Source of the DNA: Polyodon spathula
Taxonomy: Eukaryota > Chordata > Actinopteri > Acipenseriformes > Polyodontidae
Assembly (NCBI RefSeq): GCF_017654505.1
Contig: NC_054571.1
Span: 4,955,997 to 5,019,996 of the forward strand
Length of the DNA stretch: 64,000 nucleotides
Direction: 5' to 3'
Part shown: one piece after another, positions 48,901-58,039 of the stretch
How the letters are laid out: every line of letters begins with the position of its first letter
How positions within the stretch are numbered: position 1 is the stretch's first letter
Notes under the pieces: model-generated
What the model was told of the DNA's origin: nothing
Seen by the model: only the letters and a program-made list of their open reading frames with translations
Database searches by the model: none
Program-made: the position numbers and the translations under genes

Positions 48901-51900
48901 CCAGAAACTTATTCCTCAGCACACTGCCAGTGTCCGAGATCAATTGAGGCGTCAAATGCAGCAAGCTCAAGACAGCACAGATCTGTGGTCAAGCAGAGAT
49001 ATGAGGTAATTTATTAGCATTACATAAGAACATAAGAAAGTTTACAAACGAGAGGAGGCCATTCGGCCCATCTTGCTCGTTTGGTTGTTAGTAGCTTATT
49101 GATCCCAAAATCTCATCAAGCAGCTTCTTGAAGGATCCCAGGGTGTCAGCTTCAACAACATTACTGGGGAGTTGATTCCAGACCCTCACAATTCACTGTG
49201 TAAAAAAGTGTCTCCTATTTTCTGTTCTGAATGCCTCTTTTTCTAAACTCCATTTGTGACCCCTGGTCCTTGTTTCTTTTTTCAGGCTGAAAAAGTCCCT
49301 TGGGTCGACACTGTCAATACCTTTTAGAATTTTGAATGCTTGAATTAGGTCGCCACGTAGTCTTCTTTGTTCAAGACTGAACAGATTCAATTCTTTTAGC
49401 CTGTCTGCACATGACATGCCTTTTAAGCCCGGAATAATTCTGGTCGCTCTTCTTTGCACTCTTTCTAGAGCAGCAATATCTTTTTTATAGCGAGGTGACC
49501 AGAACTGCACACAATATTCAAGATGAGGTCTTACCAGTGCATTGTACAGTTTTAACATTACTTCCCTTGATTTAAATTCAACACTTTTCACAATGTATCC
49601 GAGCATCTTGTTAGCCTTTTTTATAGCTTCCCCACATTGCCTAGATGAAGACATTTCTGAGTCAACAAAAATTCCTAGGTCTTTTTCATAGATTCCTTCT
49701 CCAATTTCAGTATCTCCCATATGATATTTATAATGTACATTTTTATTTCCTGCGTGCAGTACCTTACACTTTTCTCTATTAAATGTCATTTGCCATGTGT
49801 CTGCCCAGTTCTGAATCTTGTCTAGATCATTTTGAATGACCTTTGCTGCTGCAACAGTGTTTGCCACTCCTCCTACTTTTGTGTCGTCTGCAAATTTAAC
49901 AAGTTTGCTTACTATACCAGAATCTAAATCATTAATGTAGATTAGGAATAGCAGAGGACCTAATACTGATCCCTGTGGTACACCGCTGGTTACCACACTC
50001 CATTCTGAGGTTTATCCTCTAATCAGTACTTTCTGTTTTCTACATGTTAACCACTCCCTAATCCATGTACGTGTTTCCTTGAATCCCAAATGCGTTCAGT
50101 TTGAGAATTAATCTTTTGTGCGGGACTTTGTCAAAAGCTTTCTGGAAATCTAAATAAACCATGTCATATGCTTTGCAATTATCCATTATCGATGTTGCAT
50201 CCTCAAAAAAATCAAGCAAGTTAGTTAGACACGATCTCCCTTTCCTAAGGGCCATTTCATCCTGGATTATACACTACAAAGTGTCATATTGGCCTTTTAA
50301 GTGCAAACACACTCCAGAAAACATTTTTAGAATGTATGAGGAGATGATGGCATGCTACAACATAACTAACAAGGTATCAGGCATAGTAACTGTTCCCACA
50401 ATCGGATGTCCAGGACAGTGACACAGATCAGAATGTGACAATTGATGATAACGAATTGGTCAGTGTAAGTGACGAGCTGGATTATTTGCCACCTGAGCAC
50501 TCGTTGTCCGTGATGCCCTATAAAGGCAGTGGTAGCAAAGGTTTCCAGACTAGTATCATATTGCCACAAATTCACCAAAGCCACCGAAATCCTAGAGGGA
50601 CATTTCAAGCTACAGCTTGCGAATGCCACCAAGTGGAATATCCAGTTGAAGAAGCTTAGGTCCATTATGCGAGTCCTGCAGGAAGTCCTGTCTGAGCTTA
50701 TGCCTCATGAAAGCTAACGCCTAATGGGGAGCTATGTGAAATACTGGAGCCATTTGCAGATGCCATTGACAAGTGCCAGGGAGATCAGGTAGTCACTGCC
50801 AGTTATGTCATTGTATGTGTCCGGGGTCTATCACGCTGTGGCACATATCAGGGAAACCTACAACGGCAAGTCGGTGATTTCAAATTGGATGGTGCAAGGT
50901 GAAGAGGTGCTCAGTATCAGGGAACTGTTGACAAACAAGGTCACCTCTCTGTCTCCAAGAGTAGCTGCCATGGCAAGGGATTCCACATCACTCCCACCAA
51001 AGAGGTGCACAAAACTCTTTTCATACATGACCAGCCACTCCATATCAACCACTACTGCTTCTGCCAAACTCACTGATTACTTGAGTCAACCATGCCTATC
51101 AGAGGATGCTGATCCTCTTGCATACTGGAAGGAAAGCCACATCAAGTTCCCTCTCAGCCCAGCTTGCCTGCATGTATTTCGCTGTACCTGCCTCATCAGC
51201 ACCCATAGAGAGACTTTTTAGTGTGGCAGGCAAGGTATTCAGACATGAAGGATGTAATCTAAGTGATGTGAAATTTGAAGAGCTTATGATTATCCAGGGT
51301 AACCATGATAATATTCATGTTTGAATAATCATAGAATAAATTATTATGTTAATACTGTATTTTGCATGATAATGGGATGACTTGACATTTACATATTTTT
51401 TAGGTATCACATTTATACATCTGTAGACATGTCACAAAGACGGCCGGAGTGGGGGACATCAACCAGAAACAGGAACCAGGAAATAAACGACAGAGAGGTG
51501 GAGTTTGGTGGAGCTGAGCGAATGGTCTCCCTCAGCATAAAAGGCTGTAACAAACAAAAACACAGGACACGGTACTCGTCGCTAAAACAAAAAGACAAAC
51601 AAAACGGACTACACAGACAAACATGGTGAGCTTCTATTTGATTTATTATTACTATTAGTATTATTACCTCTGTCTCCAAACCCGTTCTCCACTCACCGAA
51701 CACCCAACCCCGAGTGGGTGAAAACATGCAGCTTTTATGCAGCTGTACTGAGACGCGATTGCTAATCAGTCATTCAATTAGAGTCTCTGTACAACTGCAC
51801 GTGAATTAATAAAGTGCAATTCCAAGTGCTCATATATTATTAGTTTTTATTTGTACGTGAAGTGCTGTGCAATCCTCATGCCTAAATACAAATATACATC

Positions 51901-54900
51901 TTAAACACTTTTGTTACACAGACCTGTTTATATCCCATGTACCAATGACTATACACCAACATTAAACACAAAATAAAATACACACAGGGGTGGGCACTTT
52001 GCCACAAGACAACATTATGCTTGCTTGTTTTTTGCCTAGTATTTCTTGGATATACACACGTACATTATAATAGATAACACTACTGCAAATTATCATTATT
52101 TCTGTTTCATGGACTGGTCAATAAAAACCTGCTCTGTATATCTAAATTCAAAAGACAGGCAGTGGGTAGGAACCTGGCTGCACTAGTAGCTGCAAGACCT
52201 CATCTCTGGCTGTCTCAGGCGGGCATAGCGGATGGTGACAGGGCACCATTGCTGGATGCTCCCAGTACTCCAGGACACACTATTGGTCCTGCAGTAGAGG
52301 ACATGCTGCGGTGCTCTCAACGGGTGTGTGACTCTATTAGGAACTGATGAGCAGCATCCCTAGCAATTTACTGCCTCAGGCCGAGGGCCCCTTTTCAGGG
52401 AGTCACCTGGAGTACTGGCATCAATGCACCTTGGACACCTGGGTGCTTCATACTGTACAGACCGGCTATTCTCTGCAATTCAGACATGTTAGTCACGGAT
52501 CCAAGAGACGCATTGGTGTTGTCTCAGGAGGTGACAGCCCTGCTGCAGTAGCGGGCTATTTGCACAGTTCATCCTCTTAGAAGGTTTTTACTCCAGGTAC
52601 TTCTTGGTGCCCCAAAGGGATGGTGGCTTCAGACCAATCCTTGATCTCAGACAGGTCAATCCATATCTGAGTCGAAAGAGATTCAAAATGTTAACCATGC
52701 AGCAGCTGTTGCAGTCAATAAGGCCAGGCGATTGGTTCACTACGTGGATTTAAAATACACCTATTTCCACATCCCCATAAGAGCAAGGCACTGGAAGTAT
52801 GTCATGTTCGCTTTTGCTTGGGATAGTGTACGGGTTTCAGGTGTTGTCATTCAGCTTCTCTTTAGTACCCTTTTCAAAATGCATATAAGCTATTCTGGCC
52901 CCACTGACACTCAAGGGCATCAGAGTGCTTACCTGGGCGATTGGATCATTTGTGCTCAATCTCCAGCGCAGGCAAGGGCTCACACGAAACTCATTACAGA
53001 CCACCTGCTTCGGTTAGGTGGGTCAGTGAACTATGCAAAGAGCCAGCTTGCACCTTCACAGACAGCCTCCTATTTAGGATGCGTATTTCATTTTTGCAGA
53101 AGCCAGGGCGAAAGTCACACTTAGCACTAGTCATGCTTTTTTGCCAAGAAACATCTCGGCATTCCACATGAACCAGGCGGTCGAGGTTGAGGCTTTTCAT
53201 CCACCTCCTTTACAGTCTGATAGCGAGCGGCAGCCTCATATGCTTTGCCCGGTGTGGGCACTGCCATATTATGTGGAGAAAACCAAAAGTTGGAGGTAGT
53301 CTGAGTAATTATTTATCTATTTATCACGGGAAAGCTCTGTCTAAACAGAGGCTATCAAGATGGACCACAGATACGGTTCAGACCGCATATGATGAGCCAC
53401 CTTCCCCCCTCCAGAGAAGCTCACTGCTCAGTGGCATGGCAACTTCATGAGCTTTATTCCAGGGCGCAACTGTCAGAGACATTTGCGATGCAGCGGTGTG
53501 GGCTACACCCCACACTTTTCCACGGTTCAACTGGCTGAATGTCATAGATCCACAAAACCCTTGGTTTGGAACAAGAGTGTTAAGGGCGGCCTCGAGCTCA
53601 ACCCTTACAGCATGAAATTGGAGGTAAGTTCCCCCTCAATGTTTTTAGCCTTGTTTCTTGTACTGGGTTCCTCATGGCAATGCGCAAGGTGGCCTTTGTC
53701 GTGCCTTGTAGCTTTCAATTGGTTTGCAAATTCCTTTCGACAGCTTTGGTATGTCTACCCATGAGGTAATGGTTACATTTCTATTTCAGGAAACCAGGAT
53801 TATGATAATAACCTAACGTTCTCTTTCAAGTACGAAATGTAACCATTAAGCTTCAAGGTCGCTGCATCTAATTGCAGCAGACTTGAGGGAAAAATTATGA
53901 CGTTTCGAGTGTCAGCAGTCTCTTTTATGCCCTTGGGGTCGAGGCGCAACTGTGTCACTGGCACTACGTGCAAATTTGGAATATCTATTCGGGTTAGACG
54001 GTATCAAAGGATTAAGACCCATGAGGTAATGGTTACATTTCTATTTCAGGTAACCAGGGTTATGATAATAACGTAACATTTTGTTACACGTTGAATATGA
54101 TAAAGGGCTTTCTCTAAATGAGACATTTCTCAATGGCATAAAAAGTCTGGGGTTTTATTTAAGCATAAATGTCGATTTCACCCATGCTCTGCTTGAATAC
54201 AAAAATAAAGATTGAAAAAACAATACATTTAAAAAAAAAAAATGTCGATTTGGCAAAAAAAATAAAAATCTAATAGTAACAAGCCTACATATATATATAA
54301 TAGGGACTGATTTTATTTTTAATACAAGGGCAGTAAAACGCGACTGACGTGTACTGGGTAACAGATATTCGAGTGCGCACTGTATTGTGTAGGGTGCAGG
54401 GTTTGGTGTATTGTGCAGTGGGTAGGCAACAGTGTGTATGGTATAGTGTGTAGGGTGCAGAGTGGTTTGTGTAGGGTGCAGTGTGTATGGTATATTGCGC
54501 AGTGTGTAGGGTGAAGTAGGTGGTGTGTATGATATAGTGTGTAGGGTGCAGTGTGTGGTGTAGTGTGTATGGTGCAGTGTTTTAGTGTAGCAGTGTGCAT
54601 TGTGTAGTTAGCAGCACTAATTGCATAGTGTATGGTGCAGTGTGTAGGATGTACTGTGCAGTGAGTATGGTGTGTAGGGTGTATTGTGCAGTCTGAAGGG
54701 TGTGTAGGGTATATTGTGCAGAGTGTAGGGTGTATTGTGCAGTCTGAAGGGTGTGTAGGGTATATTGTGCAGTGTGTAGGGTGTATTGTGCAGTCTGAAG
54801 GGTGTGTAGGGTATATTGTGCAGTGTGTAGGGTGTATTGTGCAGTCTGAAGGGTGTGTAGGGTATATTGTGCAGTGTGTAGGGTGTATTGTGCAGGTGTA

Positions 54901-57900
54901 GGGTGTATTGTGCAGTCTGTAGGGTGTGTAAGGTATATTGTGCAGTGTGTAGGGTGCAGTGTGTAGGGTGCACTGTTAGGCTCACCTCTCCCATCACAGC
55001 TATGGGAGTCTCTCCTTTAGCCTGTGCCACTCTGTGCTCTATCAGGTAGTACATGTACTCGTCGTAGAGCAGTCTGATGAGGTGGAAGGATCCGAAACTG
55101 GCTGCGCTGCGCAGGGTGAGGTCTCGAATCACCATCGAGCTGAAAAGAGACACAGAGAGACAGAGAGTGCTGTGAGCAGTCACCAAAAAGATGTGCTCCT
55201 GGAGAATTTATAATTCTACTATTTCTTAGTGAAACTGAATGCTAAATTATTAACACAAAGATATGGAAACACATATTGAACTAAAATAGAAAATGAAAAT
55301 AATTTACACAAACAGCAAACCCACCCAGGATCCACAGAGCTAAGGAAATAAACATTAACAAAGAGAGAGAGGAAAGAAGAATAGGAGAGAGAAGAAAATT
55401 AAGAAAGAAAAAGGAAAGGAAGAAAGAAAAGAAAGAAGAAAATAGAGGTGAAAGGTAAGCCTCTTCCAGCTACTACAGTTAAAAATAATAATAATAATAA
55501 TAATAATAATTTAAAAAATACAACAACTCATAATATAAACTAAAAGTTCAAGTGTAGTTATCCTAAAAAGTATATGGTTATAATTGTTCACTTTCAAAAA
55601 AGCAGAGGCAGTTGGAAGTGACTGTTTGAAATTGCAACTTTAACAGTAGCGGTTGAAACAATTTGAGTGCCGAGTGCCGGGAGACTAAAGCCGGAAGTGT
55701 CTGAGTGGCCTGCGGTGTCCTAGGACACTGGCGCGAGTGTAGAAACTGGCTGTTCTTGGTGTGCTGAACATTGTGAAGTGTTTCATTGTAGCCTATTTTA
55801 ATCAGTCAATCTCAATTCAAGATTTAAATTGGTTCATAAGAAGATATTTGAGATAGCAAAGGTGGTATTTTGCTGGGTCACTAACATTTGATTTCCATTT
55901 AAATTTCCTAATAATTTCTACACTATGCGAGTGTCCTGTACACCCCCCACACTACCACACATAGCACAGCCTTCACACCCCCCCCCCACACTACCACACA
56001 TAGAACAGCCCTCACACCCCCCCACACTACCACACATAGCACAGCCCTCACACCCCCTCCACACTACCACACATACACAGCCCTCCTCCCCCCCCACACT
56101 ACCACACATAGCACAGCCCTTCACACCCCCCCACACTACCACACATAGCACAGCCCTCACACCCCCCCCACACTACCACACATAGCACAGCCCTCCTCCC
56201 CCCCCCACACTACCACACATAGCACAGCCCTCACACACCCCCCCCCACACTACCACACACAGCACAGCCCTCACACACCCCCCCACACTACCACACATAG
56301 CACAGCCCTCACACCCCCCCCACACTACCACACATAGCACAGCCCTCACACCCCCCCCACACTACCACACATAGCACAGCTCTCACACACCCCCCCCACA
56401 CTACCACACATACACAGCCCTCCTCCCCCCCCACACTACCACACATAGCACAGCCCTCACACACCCCCCCACACTACCACACATAGCACAGCCCTAGCAC
56501 AGCCCTCCCCCCCACACTACCACACATAGCACAGCCCTCACACACCCCCCCACACTACCAGACATACACAGCCCTCCTCCCCCACCACACTACCACACAT
56601 AGCACAGCCCTTCTCCCCCACCCACACTACCACACATAGCACAGCCCTCACACCCCCCCACACTACCACACATAGCACAGCCCTCACACCCCCCCCACAC
56701 TACCACACATAGCACAGCCCTCACTCCCCCCCCACACTACCACACATAGCACAGCCCTCACACCCCCCACCTCCCCTGACACACACGCCACTTCCCCCAC
56801 TGACACGGACACAAAAATCAGAAAGTAGTTAAAGTCATTTTAATTATTACCTAGTTGTATAAAAAAGTAGTATCAAATAAAATGTTTTCCTTCAAAATAC
56901 ACATGCCAAATTATAAAAATGTGTTTACAATCTCAATTTAAAAGCAGCAAGAGATGGTGCCTCCCCTACAAATCGAGGCAGATCATTCCACTGTAAAGCT
57001 GACTGTTCTGTCACCTGGCGAAAAGGGCTTGCATTTCATATTGTTTGCTAAAAGTAACTCAATTACACATTAACATAACTTAACAAAAAACTTTTCTTAA
57101 TTACAAATTAATTTCCACATAAACACCCCCCACTGTTTTAGAGTCGGCAAAACGACCATAACTTTACTCTCAATTCCTGGTTCACATTCCTTTGAGTTTT
57201 GCATTTTTATTGTTATAAAGCCACTTTCATGTTCTACATCTAAAACAAAGTCCTTGCTGCTATCTTCACTTACAACATACACGCTTGTCTGTTTAAGTGG
57301 GATTTCAAAGTCAAACTCAGAGGAACACATAACACAGATTTGCAATGTGAGAGACATATTGCAAATCAACTGAGAGACACCAGGGCCATCGACTCACAGG
57401 CAGCATCCAGCAACTGAGAACCACCAGAGCCATCAACACACAGGCAGCGCCCAGCAACTGAGAAACACCAGAGTAGAGGTCTGTTCTTAATCTCTTACTA
57501 CTCAAGTGGTGCTTTTACATTCGGGATAAACAACTCAAAGTGTTGAATCAATAAGAAAATAATCAGGTTTCTCGTGCCTGATGGCACTCAAAACAGTGAA
57601 TTATTTTTTACCAATTCAACTCTTAACGTTGTTTATCCAGTATATATAATATTGCACTGACCCGTGAAAGCACCACTTGAGCAGAATGAGATTATCTGCC
57701 TTGGGAAAGTGCCTCCTATGGTCTCTATCTGGTTTGGTTTGGCTCAGTGTGTGTTGCATAGCAGTAATTGTTATGGCTCAGTGTGTATGTTTCTGCATAG
57801 TTGTGTATTGTATTGTATATTTTACTGACCTGTAGAAGGACCACTTGAGCAGGAAAAGCTTAGCTGCCTTGGGGAAAGCTGTGCTCCCCTGGTAGGGCTT

Positions 57901-58038
57901 GAGGACCTGTGTGACAACACTGTCCAGCCAGGCTGCCCATTGCTCCAGGGAGTTCTGCTGCTGCAGGGTGAGCTTGAAATCCTGCTCCAGCCTCTGCACT
58001 ACCCCATCATTGCAGCGACAAACCCAGGAGGCCTGCTC
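45820..58038 (-). CDS. RFX1: RFX1, regulatory factor X1, C-terminal four coding exons (partial)
   Basis: RFX1 is a winged-helix transcription factor that binds X-box DNA as a homo- or heterodimer. The window holds coding exons 57830-58038, 54986-55139, 46190-46235 and 45820-45983 (minus strand), which join in phase to 190 codons plus stop. They encode the end of the extended dimerization domain (ASWVCRCNDGVVQRLEQDF, FLLKWSFYSSMVIRDLTLRS, IRLLYDEYMYYLIEHRVAQA) and GETPIAVMGE. The tail has FANLGRSLNALDPDK, an acidic EEEEEEE run and PPSKLARTDA. The FANL...LDPDK tail fits RFX1, as RFX2 and RFX3 have a different tail after MGEF. The DNA-binding domain is outside the window. Human RFX1 and DCAF15 are also convergent neighbours, so position supports the name. 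Confidence 0.92.
46190..46235 (-). CDS. RFX1: RFX1 penultimate coding exon (46 nt)
   Basis: A micro-exon encoding FANLGRSLNALDPDK plus one base, matching human FANLATSLNPLDPDK. The acceptor is TGTTTCAG and the donor GTAAGA. Phase fits both neighbours. Confidence 0.92.
46262..46482 (-). repeat. GTGTAGTGTG minisatellite before the RFX1 micro-exon
   Basis: Irregular tandem GTGTAGTGTGCAGGGTGCAA and GTTAGTGTAGCATTGTG units about 27 bp intron-ward of the 46190-46235 exon. Related sequence occurs at 54380-54975 at the other end of the same intron. Confidence 0.85.
46483..47737 (+). mobile_element. Gypsy-type LTR element, internally deleted, inside RFX1 intron
   Basis: 5' LTR at 46483-46919 (TGTGGCAGAGTGAAAGCCCT to TTACCATACA), then a TGGTGTCAAAAAG primer-binding-like site at 46920. 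A Gag remnant and a polypurine tract near 47655-47674 follow. The start of a 3' LTR (TGTGGCATGGTGAAAGCCCT) lies at 47713, cut off at 47738 by a hAT element. No pol gene remains. Confidence 0.8.
46998..47600 (+). pseudogene. Gag remnant with broken zinc knuckle
   Basis: The frame from 46998 begins MDRKERVDEKLRQLEAARAS and reaches CEECGDM, the first half of a CCHC knuckle. The second half, GHAYKECP, is in another frame (from 47069). A small deletion in the knuckle therefore breaks the protein. Alanine-rich sequence follows. Knuckle plus low-complexity tail resembles the Gag remnant at 3906-4795. Confidence 0.7.
48379..51325 (+). pseudogene. hAT transposase (BED finger to C-terminal dimerization), broken
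   Basis: The pieces in order: a BED-type zinc finger (FNHFDEPSASG, CAACKHCHTSVSGSTKATSN, FRRHLQ; 48379-48630), then a LLPCLS...FRIIGMAQPCFTMPSRK region (about 48810-48900). Catalytic-core remnants follow after the CR1 (50262-50400, with MYEEMMACYNITNKVSGIVT). The last is the C-terminal hAT dimerization motif YFAVPASSAPIERLFSVAG (51170-51235) and NLSDVKFEELMIIQGN. Multiple frameshifts and stops. Confidence 0.82.
49022..50247 (-). mobile_element. CR1-F: 5'-truncated CR1 inside the hAT transposase
   Basis: The complement reads from the CR1 3' end at 49022 (TAAGAACATAAGAAAG) to a truncation inside the reverse transcriptase at about 50247 (KGRSCLTNLLDFFEDATSIM). The frame 49996-49193 is open for 267 codons, including FADDTKVGG. 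A separate piece 50255-50058 carries YLDFQKAFDKVPH. It is a young copy. Confidence 0.93.
51430..52006 (-). mobile_element. Solo LTR with perfect 5-bp target duplication
   Basis: 577 bp, TGTCACAAAG to CTTTGCCACA on the plus strand. As an LTR it reads TGTGGCAAAG...CTTTGTGACA on the minus strand, and AGACA sits on both sides (51425-51429 and 52007-52011). The short inverted TG...CA ends and 5-bp duplication fit Gypsy-type integration followed by LTR-LTR recombination. A TATA-like CATAAAAGC lies inside. Same family as 9949-10411 and 36660-36898. Confidence 0.9.
52140..54085 (+). mobile_element. DIRS-type (tyrosine recombinase) retrotransposon fragment
   Basis: Contains Gag-, reverse transcriptase- and recombinase-like remnants in the DIRS order. 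A repeated end motif (CCCATGAGGTAATGGTTACA) lies at about 53757 and 54017. The block between the two motif copies includes CTCTTTCAAGTACGAAATGT, a sequence I associate with DIRS ends. No LTR or target duplication is expected for this class. Confidence 0.75.
52160..53560 (+). pseudogene. DIRS Gag / reverse transcriptase / recombinase remnants
   Basis: A Gag-like piece (LWLSQAGIADGDRAPLLDAP, 52190-52345) is followed by a frameshifted FLVPKG...RFKMLTMQQLLQS segment and the RT piece VDLKYTYFHIPIRARHWKYV (52740-52800). Further RT is YLGDWIICAQSPAQARAHTK and SVNYAKSQLAPSQTASYLG (to about 53080). A recombinase C-terminus follows: LSKQRLSRWTTDTVQTAYD at about 53340, and GATVRDICDAAVWATPHTF in another frame at about 53465-53520. 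The usual LDDW of the active site reads LGDW. Numerous breaks. Confidence 0.78.
54100..54295 (-). mobile_element. Partial copy of the intron 11 hAT-like element
   Basis: Its complement begins TAGGCTTGTTACTATTAGAT and contains AAATCGACATTT, matching the left part of 37797-38731. The right part is absent. Confidence 0.6.
54380..54975 (-). repeat. 51-bp minisatellite next to an RFX1 donor
   Basis: GTCTGAAGGGTGTGTAGGGT recurs at 54691, 54742, 54793 and 54844 (51-bp period), flanked by less regular GTGTAGGGTGCAGTGTG units down to 54380. The array stops about 10 bp from the donor of exon 54986-55139. 51 is a multiple of three, so an open frame runs through it; I take that frame as incidental. Confidence 0.92.
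54986..55139 (-). CDS. RFX1: RFX1 dimerization-domain exon
   Basis: Encodes SMVIRDLTLRSAASFGSFHL, IRLLYDEYMYYLIEHRVAQA and KGETPIAVMGE, nearly identical to human. The acceptor is CTTTTCAG and the donor GTGAGC. It starts inside a serine codon and ends on a codon boundary. Confidence 0.95.
55140..55925. other. RFX1 intron: purine-rich and AAT repeats, no gene
   Basis: A GAAA/GAGA-rich stretch (about 55360-55450), an AAT microsatellite (55486-55511) and unremarkable AT-rich sequence. Confidence 0.6.
55928..56775 (+). repeat. C-rich 37-bp minisatellite (about 22 units)
   Basis: Unit CACACTACCACACATAGCAC followed by AGCCCTCACACCCCCC, with variable C-run length. Units alternate between CTCACAC and CTCCTCC before the C-run. 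Frames through it (Gly/Cys-rich on the minus strand, Pro/Thr/His-rich on the plus) are repeat artefacts. Confidence 0.95.
56776..57489. other. RFX1 intron: LINE-like tail, minisatellite outlier, no gene
   Basis: About 56900-57010 resembles the LINE tail near 15155 (TTTAAAAGCAGCAAGAGATG, GGCAGATCATTCCACTG). About 57360-57475 holds three 44-bp units of the RFX1 stop-codon minisatellite in inverse orientation. The minus frame 57369-57097 (90 codons) has ordinary composition but no domain I recognise. Confidence 0.5.
57490..57725. repeat. RFX1: Direct and inverted partial copies of an RFX1 exon end
   Basis: 57645-57712 resembles 57824-57888, the 3' end of the 57830-58038 exon with its donor. Shared blocks are CTGACC at the donor, CCACTTGAGCAG and CTGCCTTGGG. 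An inverted partial copy (CTCAAGTGGTGCTTTTAC) lies at about 57502. The two form a foldback with GGATAAACAAC / GTTGTTTATCC arms. GGCTCAGTGTGTGTTGCATAG near 57741 is likewise repeated near 57775. Confidence 0.65.
57830..58038 (-). CDS. RFX1: RFX1 dimerization-domain exon with tandem acceptor AGs
   Basis: Encodes EQASWVCRCNDGVVQRLEQD, then LQQQNSLEQWAAWLDSVVTQ and a third block ending FLLKWSFY. Two AGs are usable at the acceptor: CTCTCCAG|GAGCAG| then GCC. I take the first, because human has EQ before ASW and the pyrimidine tract abuts it; the second would drop only Glu-Gln. The donor is GTCAGT. This is the most upstream RFX1 exon in the window. Confidence 0.92.
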
Positions 58039-58039
58039 C

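Larger units (their letters stand above)
47738..51424 (+). mobile_element. hAT transposon with BED finger and dimerization domain, split by CR1-F
   Basis: The left end CAGAGTTGGAGTCAATTCC has the CAG start of hAT ends and lies inside an LTR. The plus-strand coding remnant continues to about 51325. No matching right end is visible before the solo LTR at 51430, so the right boundary is provisional. Confidence 0.75.

Noticed and set aside
54686..54901. Regular 51-bp repeat as a CRISPR-like array or coding repeat
   Set aside because: There are no unique spacers, the host is a vertebrate, and the array is an intronic minisatellite beside an RFX1 donor.
55918..56185. Gly/Cys-rich and Pro/His-rich frames on the two strands
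   Set aside because: They are translations of the C-rich 37-bp minisatellite; open only because the unit lacks stops.
57097..57369. 90-codon minus frame as an extra RFX1 exon
   Set aside because: No similarity to RFX proteins and no place for it between two exons that already join in phase.
57830..58032. RFX1 exon starting at GCC (58032) instead of GAG (58038)
   Set aside because: Both acceptors keep frame. The first AG after the pyrimidine tract gives Glu-Gln before Ala-Ser-Trp as recalled in human, so it was preferred, though alternative use is possible.
45820..58038. Naming the RFX exons RFX2 or RFX3
   Set aside because: The dimerization exon is conserved in all three, but the FANL...LDPDK micro-exon, acidic run and KLARTDA tail are those of RFX1, and the neighbour is DCAF15.
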